Assembly: GCA_902805485.1 (NCBI GenBank)
Contig: CADCTM010000568.1
Coordinates: forward strand, 1 to 9,694
Origin: an uncultured Coleofasciculus sp.
GTDB lineage: Bacteria > Cyanobacteriota > Cyanobacteriia > Cyanobacteriales > Coleofasciculaceae
Reading direction: 5' to 3'
DNA length: 9,694 nt
The notes under the pieces were generated by a model that saw nothing but the letters and a program-made list of their open reading frames with translations, did no database searches and had not been told where the DNA came from. The first letter of the stretch is position 1, and every line of letters begins with the position of its first letter. A program made the translations under genes and the position numbers. This document shows positions 1 to 5,750 of the stretch, in pieces.

Positions 1-38
1 CCTGTCGAATTATTAATCTTCACGCGTGTTCTGTACCC

Positions 39-57
39 CTGCTTAAAGTTTTAGCAG
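39..57. repeat. Short imperfect hairpin downstream of ftsY
   Basis: CTGCT at 39-43 pairs with AGCAG at 53-57 around a nine-base loop. It lies about 30 bases past the ftsY stop codon on the minus strand. No T-run follows on that strand, so it is a poor match to an intrinsic terminator. The first 87 bases otherwise hold nothing I can name; the next gene downstream of ftsY would start outside the window or at its very edge. Confidence 0.2.
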
Positions 58-87
58 AGATTTTTGGGCGTTATTTCAACTAAAAAA

Positions 88-1767
88 TCAACCACTGAGT
101 AGCGCTTCCACAAACTCGTAACTTGAGAAGGGACGTAAGTCTTCAATACCTTCACCTGCACCAATAAAACGGATGGGCAAACCCAACTGCTGCACCACAG
201 CAAGGGCAACACCACCCCTAGCAGTCCCGTCCAATTTTGTCAATACTACACCACTAAGTTTTGCCGCTTCTGAGAAGACTTCTGCCTGACGCAGACCATT
301 TTGACCCAAGGTAGCGTCTAATACTAAAAGCGCTTCAACCTTAGCACCTGGGGCTTTTTTGTCCACAATTCGGCGGATTTTTGCAAGTTCTTCCATCAAG
401 TTTTTCTTGTTTTGCAGACGCCCGGCGGTGTCTACTAGCAGTAATTCTACATTTCGGGATTGGGCAGCCGCGATCGCATCAAACACCACTGCCGCTGGAT
501 CGGTATTTTTTCCAGGATTCGCAATTACCTCAGTGCCGCTGCGCTCTCCCCAAACCTTCACTTGTTCGACTGCTGCTGCCCGGAATGTATCTGCCGCACC
601 AATTAAGCAGCGATAACCTGATTTACTCGCTAAGTGAGCCAGCTTACCAATTGTGGTTGTTTTCCCGGCACCATTCACCCCTGTCATCAGCCAGATATTC
701 AAGGTGTCTTTTTCAGGTACAAAGGTGGGGCTGTAAGCTTCTTGACAAGGGCGATCGAGCAAGTCTCGGAGAATTGTTTTCAGATAGGCGATCGCTTGTT
801 CGGGTGGCAGAACTTCTTCTCGCAGTTTTTGTTGCAGCGTACCAATAATATAATCCGTCGCTTCAACCCCTACATCTGCCTGCAACAGCAGCGCCTCAAT
901 CTCGCTTACAGCATCTTGATTCAACGGTCCTTGACCGACAATTGCCTTAAGCTGGTTAATTAAACTACGGCGGGTTTTATCTAGTCCCTGACGCAATCGA
1001 TTTAGCCAGCTAATTTCCTCAATTGAGACATCTTCCGCGCGTCTCCCCTGAGCTGCCAAGACTTCTGCTGACCACATGAACCCTTCATCAAAGGCAAGAC
1101 CGGACACTTCTTCCATCTCAACCGTTGTTGCAACGGGCTGAATGGGTGTTCTTATCGGTTCGGGTTCTGGCGTTTCCAGTGCCGTTGCTTTAAGGCGTTC
1201 TAGGCGTGCCTGTCGGTCTGCGTTCCGCGCCCAGATGGGTACAGGGGCTGATTCGGCTTCCAAGGTGACTGACTCAGGAGCGGCTTCTGCCACTGGTTCT
1301 ACTGTCTCTTGTTGAGCTTCAGGAGATGTTACATTCGTTACTGTTTCTGGTTCGGCGTCCAGTACTGGTTCTGTGTCTTCAACAACATTAATGGCTGCGT
1401 CGGTTACAAGTTCTGAAACATCGGCTGTTGGAGGAGGTGTCTCTTCTACTGTTGATGTCTCAGTTGTGGCAGGTTCAACAAATTCAAGAGTTGTTTGAGT
1501 TGTGTCAACTGACTCGCTCTCCGTTACTGGTGCTATTTCTGGTGTTTCTTCTAGTTGCCGCTTTTGGATGTTTTTGTATGCCGCTTTCGCAAAGCTCAGG
1601 TAGTCCTCGGCAACTGCGGATGAGGACGCCTCGGTTGGTTGGGTTGGAGCCGCTTCTATTTCTATGTCTGACGGTTCTGAAGCTGTTTGTTCCTGTTCAA
1701 CTTCAGGGGTGGCGGAGCTAGTCTCCTCATTAGTACCAAACTGTCTGCGGAACCAATTAAAAACCAT
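88..1767 (-). CDS. ftsY: Signal recognition particle receptor FtsY
   Basis: This is the SRP receptor GTPase. It docks ribosome-nascent-chain complexes carried by Ffh onto the plasma or thylakoid membrane and hands them to the Sec translocon. The 559-residue product has a long N-terminal region (about 1-250), acidic and rich in E, T, P and V, corresponding to the A domain. The helical N domain runs from about 252 to 340, followed by the GTPase G domain. Visible G motifs are the P-loop GVNGAGKTTT at 363-372, DTFRAAA at 393-399, DTAGR at 446-450, TKLDGTARGG at 510-519 and the closing GAGEGIEDLRPF at 536-547. The extreme N terminus, MVFNWFRRQF, is short, basic and aromatic, and could touch the membrane. 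The ATG is preceded by a weak AGGTG. It lies 139 bases downstream of nusB on the same strand. The low-complexity N-terminal part is interrupted by more ordered islands near 54-70, 176-198 and 225-242. No defect is seen. Confidence 0.97.
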   Translation of the reverse strand: MVFNWFRRQFGTNEETSSATPEVEQEQTASEPSDIEIEAAPTQPTEASSSAVAEDYLSFAKAAYKNIQKRQLEETPEIAPVTESESVDTTQTTLEFVEPATTETSTVEETPPPTADVSELVTDAAINVVEDTEPVLDAEPETVTNVTSPEAQQETVEPVAEAAPESVTLEAESAPVPIWARNADRQARLERLKATALETPEPEPIRTPIQPVATTVEMEEVSGLAFDEGFMWSAEVLAAQGRRAEDVSIEEISWLNRLRQGLDKTRRSLINQLKAIVGQGPLNQDAVSEIEALLLQADVGVEATDYIIGTLQQKLREEVLPPEQAIAYLKTILRDLLDRPCQEAYSPTFVPEKDTLNIWLMTGVNGAGKTTTIGKLAHLASKSGYRCLIGAADTFRAAAVEQVKVWGERSGTEVIANPGKNTDPAAVVFDAIAAAQSRNVELLLVDTAGRLQNKKNLMEELAKIRRIVDKKAPGAKVEALLVLDATLGQNGLRQAEVFSEAAKLSGVVLTKLDGTARGGVALAVVQQLGLPIRFIGAGEGIEDLRPFSSYEFVEALLSG

Positions 1768-1866
1768 TACACCTACTTAACTACCAGCAATAATTTAATT
1801 TTCAATCTAGTCAATACAACTATAGGAAATTTTCTGTTCCCTACTGATGTTTTGTTGATAAGAGAG

Positions 1867-1893
1867 GGCTACTTTATTGTTGAAGAGGTAGCC
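1867..1893. repeat. Inverted repeat in the nusB-ftsY gap
   Basis: GGCTAC at 1867-1872 and GTAGCC at 1888-1893 form a perfect six-base stem with a 15-base loop. It starts 13 bases beyond the nusB stop on the minus strand. No T-run follows, so termination is not convincing. It could be a processing or partial attenuation structure between nusB and ftsY, or chance. The rest of the 139-base gap is AT-rich. It contains a TTGACT on the minus strand (1809-1814), but I see no good -10 element at the right distance. Confidence 0.25.
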
Positions 1894-1906
1894 GACTCCA
1901 GGAATG

Positions 1907-2539
1907 TCAGGATTGCAAACGGGCTTCCGCTTTAATGCGATCGCTGACGCGACGCAAGACGCCGTTGATAAATCGATGCCCTTCGTCATCGCCGTAGCGT
2001 TTGGCAAGTTCCACAGCTTCATTGATGGCAACTCGTTCTGGAACACCTAAAAAGGAAATTTCGACGACAGCAATTCTTAGGATATCTCGATCAATTCGAG
2101 GAACGCGATGTAGCTGCCAATCCTGAAGGGCTTGGGTCAAAATTTCATCGATCTCAGCCTGACGACGATTGATGGTTTTGAGAAGCTCTAGGGCGTAGCT
2201 GCGGACTTCTTGCTGATTGGATAGTTGGATTACTTCGGGAATTTCTACGGCTGTTCCCAGGCGGTTGATCGCTTTTTGGGTAAGTTCAATCGCATCAACG
2301 ACCATGGCTCTGGCACTATGGACGTCGGTAGCGCGGGTTTCACTACTCAGGAGGCGATCGCTTCCGCGTCTAATTTCTGCTGCCGCCGCTTCTAGAGCTT
2401 CTTGAGTTTCACTAGTGAGGGTACGGACGGCTGCTACTACCAAGTTATTTAGTTGCTGGGTTTCCAGTTTCTCTGGGACGTTAGGCATTTGAGAGAGGCT
2501 CAAAAGAGCCAGTTCACGGGAAATTCTGCGGGGTTGCAT
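1907..2539 (-). CDS. nusB: Transcription antitermination factor NusB
   Basis: NusB binds boxA RNA with S10 (NusE) and supports antitermination of rRNA operons. The product is 210 residues against about 139 in E. coli. The N-terminal helix motif QPRRISRELALLSLSQ (2-17) and the C-terminal core are recognisable: RIDRDILRIAVVEI (148-161), then VAINEAVELAKRYGDDEGHR (170-189) and FINGVLRR (190-197). The extra length is an insertion of roughly residues 20-105, rich in A, E and R and probably helical; cyanobacterial NusB proteins are generally longer than the enterobacterial one. The ATG start gives the expected N-terminal motif, but there is no clear Shine-Dalgarno sequence before it. A weak promoter-like TATAGT lies at 2564-2569 on the minus strand. 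The gene is the middle member of DUF502-nusB-ftsY, 216 bases from the DUF502 gene. Confidence 0.95.
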   Translation of the reverse strand: MQPRRISRELALLSLSQMPNVPEKLETQQLNNLVVAAVRTLTSETQEALEAAAAEIRRGSDRLLSSETRATDVHSARAMVVDAIELTQKAINRLGTAVEIPEVIQLSNQQEVRSYALELLKTINRRQAEIDEILTQALQDWQLHRVPRIDRDILRIAVVEISFLGVPERVAINEAVELAKRYGDDEGHRFINGVLRRVSDRIKAEARLQS

Positions 2540-2657
2540 AAGTTCGGTTAGATAAGGTAAAAAACTATACAGATTAACGAGAAAACTAAGAATTAGAAGT
2601 CAAGACAACTTAAACTATCTTAACTAGACGTAGCGATCCATTGCCCATGATGTCGTA

Positions 2658-2676
2658 CTGACTTGTACAAAGTCAG
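2658..2676. repeat. Perfect 7-bp hairpin upstream of nusB
   Basis: CTGACTT (2658-2664) and AAGTCAG (2670-2676) are exact complements around the five-base loop GTACA. The hairpin sits in the 216-base gap between the DUF502 gene and nusB, about 120 bases before the nusB start on the minus strand. There is no T-run on either side, so it is not an ordinary terminator. It may be an RNA structure in the nusB leader. The remainder of the gap shows no tRNA and no convincing small gene. Confidence 0.35.
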
Positions 2677-2738
2677 GCAACCTTGAAGGCTATGGACTTG
2701 TCGTGTGAGGGTAGGCTGATTCTAATTGGCGCTGTGTG

Positions 2739-2753
2739 GAGGACTCCATCCTC
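2739..2753 (-). terminator. Weak hairpin just after the DUF502 stop
   Basis: GAGGA and TCCTC form a five-base stem with a five-base loop, two bases beyond the TAA of the DUF502 gene on the minus strand. It is not followed by a T-run. It is at best a weak or non-canonical terminator or a 3'-end stabilising structure. Confidence 0.2.
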
Positions 2754-2755
2754 TT

Positions 2756-3484
2756 TTAGTTGTCTTCTGTCGGTAAAACTTGTCGCCTAACTTCGGGCAA
2801 AGATTGCTCTAGTTGGTTTTTGCTCAACGGTGTCTGTAGTGGCACTTGATTCGAGGTGGTTGTTGGACTAACAATCCCTCCGGAAATTATCACCTTAAAG
2901 GCGTCTTCTATGGACATTGAGAGATTTAGTACGTCGTCTTCTGGAACAATGGCATACCATCCGGTTGTGGGATTGGGCGTGGTGGGGATAAAAATACTTA
3001 ACATCGGACGAGTCATTTGAGATTGAATCTCGCTACTCATTGTGCCTGTGACAAAAGCGATCGCCCAGATTCCTGGACGCGGATACTCAACTAAAATCAC
3101 GCGACGAAACTTACCCCCTGAGTCTTTAAGGAGCGTTTCCAATAGCTGTTTGAGGGTTTTATAAACCGCTCCCGCTAGGGGAATTGCCTGCAAAAACTGC
3201 TCTCCAAAATCCAGCAACCAGCGCCCCGCAATATTACGAGCCATTAAGCCAATAAGCAGAATACATAGTAGTGGAACCGTTAGTCCCACGACCAAATTCA
3301 GCAGATTGACGAGAATCGGATGTAAGTTATCGTAGGGATTGATTTGCTTGGGAATACGGGTCAAAAACTCGATCACCCAGCTAGCAATCGTAATCGTGAG
3401 CCAGATCGTGGTAGCTAGGGGAATTACTACCAAAAGACCTGCAATTAGGTCATTCTTTAAATCCTGCTTGATGCGTTGAAGCAC
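2756..3484 (-). CDS. DUF502 family membrane protein
   Basis: The 242-residue protein belongs to the DUF502 family. Two membrane segments are predicted at about 13-37 and 56-80, followed by a soluble domain. Family-like motifs are IPLAGAVYKTLKQ (101-113), VEYPRPGIWAIAFVTG (132-147), IPTTPNPTTGWY (166-177) and SIEDAFKVIISGG (191-203). The C-terminal 40 residues are polar and probably disordered. The molecular function is unknown; DUF502 proteins occur in plants as LCV-like (COV1) proteins and widely in bacteria. The start is GTG, chosen because an AAGGA lies ten bases before it and because the LQRIKQDLKNDLIAGLLVVI opening fits the family. It precedes nusB and ftsY on the same strand, an order I believe is common in cyanobacteria. 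That suggests co-regulation rather than proving a shared role. Confidence 0.9.
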   Translation of the reverse strand: MLQRIKQDLKNDLIAGLLVVIPLATTIWLTITIASWVIEFLTRIPKQINPYDNLHPILVNLLNLVVGLTVPLLCILLIGLMARNIAGRWLLDFGEQFLQAIPLAGAVYKTLKQLLETLLKDSGGKFRRVILVEYPRPGIWAIAFVTGTMSSEIQSQMTRPMLSIFIPTTPNPTTGWYAIVPEDDVLNLSMSIEDAFKVIISGGIVSPTTTSNQVPLQTPLSKNQLEQSLPEVRRQVLPTEDN

Positions 3485-3494
3485 AGATCACCGA

Positions 3495-3499
3495 TCCTT
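3495..3499 (-). promoter_or_regulatory. Ribosome binding site supporting the GTG start of the DUF502 gene
   Basis: AAGGA on the minus strand lies ten bases upstream of the GTG codon at 3482-3484. It supports that codon as start even though it is not ATG. Another GTG seven bases upstream is out of frame. Confidence 0.6.
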
Positions 3500-3545
3500 A
3501 CAATGGCGCTTATCAGTTCTTTTTTTGCCACCTCACTCATTGGCA

Positions 3546-3833
3546 TTAGCTTGCCCAAGACAAGCTGGGAAACCTTAACCGAGCAAACTTCTGATGATGA
3601 AAGGATGCGCGGGTATCGGAGGTGAGTGCCCCTTTAATTCGGCTTAGTTGCTCAATCAAGTGGGATTTCTCATTAAGGGTTCCACTTATATTTGTAAGGC
3701 TTGTAAAGAATTGTTGCAAGGGGCGATGTCTTTCTTTAAGTTTCGCTTCCTCCAGATTTTGTTCGGTTTTCTGAGATTGACAAATCCCTGAACTGATTAG
3801 CGATGCCACAAACCAGACACCGAAAATAGACAT
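3546..3833 (-). CDS. Hypothetical short protein with N-terminal hydrophobic segment
   Basis: I do not recognise this 95-residue ORF. Residues 3-17 are hydrophobic (FGVWFVASLISSGI region) and could be a signal or membrane anchor. There is a Cys at 18, but its surroundings (SGIC) do not make a proper lipobox, and there is no basic n-region. Residues about 20-70 are charged and could be helical. The C-terminal end (about 78-95) looks atypical for a folded domain. The ATG follows an A/G-rich AAGAAAG that could act as a weak ribosome binding site. The ORF sits 61 bases upstream of the DUF502 start on the same strand. It could be a genuine small secreted or anchored protein, a decayed gene, or non-coding. 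Confidence 0.4.
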   Translation of the reverse strand: MSIFGVWFVASLISSGICQSQKTEQNLEEAKLKERHRPLQQFFTSLTNISGTLNEKSHLIEQLSRIKGALTSDTRASFHHQKFARLRFPSLSWAS

Positions 3834-4034
3834 GAAGCTTTCTTAAAAAACTGGTATCACAATTTACATTTTAACAGAGTGAAGCTAATACTATTACGGT
3901 TTTGAAGTCGGCTTTCGGTCAATTAACGAGCCGGAATTCGCCCTCTAACATCAGTTGAAAGCGTTAATGGTCAGGGAAAGACTACGAAAATCTGAGGCTT
4001 TTGACTAAATTGAGAGGTTTGAGTTGAGGGAAGA

Positions 4035-4778
4035 CTAGTTTCGTGTAATTAGACCACGCAACCCTGTCCAACCCGTGGCAATGAAAGCGATCGCCAAAAA
4101 CAAGCTACTCATACCTGTTCTGAGACTTAATTTTAACGCTTCGGTTTTAGTGCGGCTCTGGGCGTCTTCCTTACCTTTATTAATTTGCTGTTTCGCCGTA
4201 TCAACTTGTGTGGTTAAGGCTTTTGGGTCTTTTTTGAAGGTATCTAATTGTTGCTTAAGCGCTTGCAGACGACCGAGTTGTTCTCCTTGAACTTGACCAC
4301 TCGCGATCGCTTTGTCAAGTTCGGCAAGCCGCTGTGGATTTTTAATTAGTTCATCAACTTGCTTAGTTTGGGCTTCGAGTTGGGTTTCAGCTTGAGTCGC
4401 TTTTTGATTAATTTGCTCTAAAGCTTGATTAGTTTGCGCCGAAACATTATAAACGTGCCACGGTCCAAGTATCAGATAAATGAAGCCCAATACACTAGAG
4501 AGCAAAAGCGCCCAAAATCTCAAATCTCCTACGAAAGACTTTGGCGCTGAACGCTCATTATCAAGTAGGTATCCTAACAACACAAAGACAATACCCACCA
4601 AAGGGATAACACCTCTGTCTACAAATTGAGTTGCTAAGGCAATCTGCCACTCCCTCACTCCTGGGTTAAAAGGAATTGTCATCAGGATGTAATCTAACAG
4701 GGAAGACAAAATCATGACAACGCCGACAATCTTAAGTGCCAGAGCTGTGAATGAGAAAGAGGCAGGACTAGTATTCAT
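4035..4778 (-). CDS. HpsJ-like membrane protein
   Basis: The 247-residue protein has hydrophobic segments at about 10-33, 56-72, 86-110 and 219-243. Between the third and fourth lies a long polar, Q/K/E/A-rich stretch (about 113-210) that looks like a coiled coil. The order (three membrane segments, coiled coil, one membrane segment) and the opening FTALALKIVGVVMILSSLLD match what I recall of the cyanobacterial HpsJ family. That family is named from the hormogonium polysaccharide (hps) locus of Nostoc punctiforme, where it is linked to polysaccharide secretion and gliding motility. The biochemical role is unknown. No glycosyltransferase, pilin or exosortase gene is nearby, so the copy appears solitary. 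The ATG has a good GAGGT seven bases upstream. The 200 bases downstream (3834-4034) hold no gene or clear terminator that I can see. The family assignment rests on memory of sequence character. Confidence 0.7.
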   Translation of the reverse strand: MNTSPASFSFTALALKIVGVVMILSSLLDYILMTIPFNPGVREWQIALATQFVDRGVIPLVGIVFVLLGYLLDNERSAPKSFVGDLRFWALLLSSVLGFIYLILGPWHVYNVSAQTNQALEQINQKATQAETQLEAQTKQVDELIKNPQRLAELDKAIASGQVQGEQLGRLQALKQQLDTFKKDPKALTTQVDTAKQQINKGKEDAQSRTKTEALKLSLRTGMSSLFLAIAFIATGWTGLRGLITRN

Positions 4779-4785
4779 CGGTTAT

Positions 4786-4790
4786 ACCTC
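4786..4790 (-). promoter_or_regulatory. Ribosome binding site of the HpsJ-like gene
   Basis: GAGGT on the minus strand lies seven bases before the ATG at 4776-4778 and fixes this start. Confidence 0.6.
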
Positions 4791-4951
4791 GAAAAAACTG
4801 TGATGAACCTGGTCTAACTTACTGAGCGCTTTCTGAGTCCTTAGGGCTGGCAAATTTCTGATTCAGAGAGTATCTAGTAGAGGATAGAAACGATTGGTTC
4901 AACTATAGAGACTTGCCCATATTAACGTATTGGATGTGACAGACAGATTTC

Positions 4952-5557
4952 TCAGCCTGGTACTGCCATCCCTCGTGCTACTGCCGGACGCTGTTGCATC
5001 GTTTCTACCCAACGCTTGAGATTAGGGTGAGCATCCAGCGTTAACCCCTGAAAATTATAAATCGCAATCCAGGGATAAGTGGCAATATCGGCAATCGAGT
5101 AGTCATCACAGAGAAAGTCTCGATTTTGCAGTTGTCCATCTAAGACACTGTATAGCCGCAGCGTTTCCTTCTCATATCGCTCAATGGCATAAGGAATTTT
5201 TTCTGGGGCATATTTTTTAAAGTGGTTTAATTGACCCAGCATTGGACCAACACTCCCCATTTGTAACATCAGCCAAGATAAGACTTGAAAATGCTCTTTA
5301 TCGCTAGTTGGCAGGAGTTTCCCAGTTTTCTTGGCAAGATAAATCAGGATAGCTCCAGACTCAAAAACCGTGATGCCAGTATCTTGATCAACAATTGCCG
5401 GAATTTTGCTGTTGGGATTAATTGCAATAAATTCTGGGGTAAATTGGTCGTTCTTTGTAATGTCAATTGTATGGACATTGTAAGAAAGCTCAACTTCCTC
5501 CAACATGATAGAAGCCTTGCGTCCGTTGGGTGTCGTAAAGGTGTAAAGGTCGATCAT
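4952..5557 (-). CDS. Glutathione S-transferase, Ure2p/YfcG (Nu-like) type
   Basis: This is a cytosolic GST-fold protein of 201 residues. The thioredoxin-like N-terminal domain (about 1-80) has TPNGRKASI at 9-17, the TPNG signature of the YfcG/YghU/Ure2p group, where the Thr/Asn pair replaces a catalytic Tyr or Ser. It also has the cis-proline segment KIPAI (51-55) and the glutathione-binding ES pair at 66-67. The helical C-terminal domain (about 87-201) has the N-capping motif SIADIA (154-159) and the closing PNLKRWVETMQQRPAV. E. coli YfcG is known mainly as a glutathione-dependent disulfide-bond reductase, so this enzyme may act on disulfides rather than conjugate xenobiotics. It is divergent from the SelD fusion gene, separated by about 190 bases. 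The ATG start gives the normal family N terminus, though its Shine-Dalgarno sequence is weak. Confidence 0.92.
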   Translation of the reverse strand: MIDLYTFTTPNGRKASIMLEEVELSYNVHTIDITKNDQFTPEFIAINPNSKIPAIVDQDTGITVFESGAILIYLAKKTGKLLPTSDKEHFQVLSWLMLQMGSVGPMLGQLNHFKKYAPEKIPYAIERYEKETLRLYSVLDGQLQNRDFLCDDYSIADIATYPWIAIYNFQGLTLDAHPNLKRWVETMQQRPAVARGMAVPG

Positions 5558-5600
5558 GGGGTGAGATGCCTATTATGAATCACCAGCAGGATAGTCTAGC

Positions 5601-5629
5601 TTGAAAGCTTATGACTAATTATCTGTAAA
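5601..5629 (+). promoter_or_regulatory. Candidate promoter of the selD fusion gene
   Basis: TTGAAA at 5601-5606 and TGTAAA at 5624-5629 are separated by 17 bases. They match the sigma-70-type -35 and -10 consensus at about five and four of six positions. It lies in the divergent gap between the GST gene and selD. It would leave a leader of about 110 bases before the coding start. This rests on sequence appearance only. Confidence 0.25.
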
Positions 5630-5633
5630 TTAG
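5615..5633. repeat. Inverted repeat overlapping the candidate selD promoter
   Basis: CTAATT (5615-5620) and AATTAG (5628-5633) form a perfect six-base palindrome with a seven-base spacer that covers the proposed -10 element. It could be an operator for a dimeric regulator, or chance in AT-rich DNA. Confidence 0.2.
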
Positions 5634-5750
5634 CAGGTTCCGTCACTTTTCGGGAAATTAAACGTATCTCCTGACTCTTCCTCTGCACTTTTGAAATCAG
5701 GCAATTAGCATAATGGTCAAAGAACCCATGTGAAACTTAGGCTTTATTCA

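Noticed and set aside
1..23. GTG at 21-23 on the minus strand as start of the next gene after ftsY
   Set aside because: Only seven codons remain in the window, too little to judge.
381..963. Plus-strand open frames inside ftsY
   Set aside because: They lie opposite the conserved GTPase domain of FtsY and show no domain of their own.
1807..2046. 79-residue minus-strand frame overlapping the end of nusB
   Set aside because: It overlaps the conserved NusB C-terminal core in another frame.
5731..5733. TGA upstream of selD as a possible selenocysteine codon
   Set aside because: It is not in the selD frame; the frame it belongs to ends soon after, and the SelD active site uses an ordinary Cys codon.
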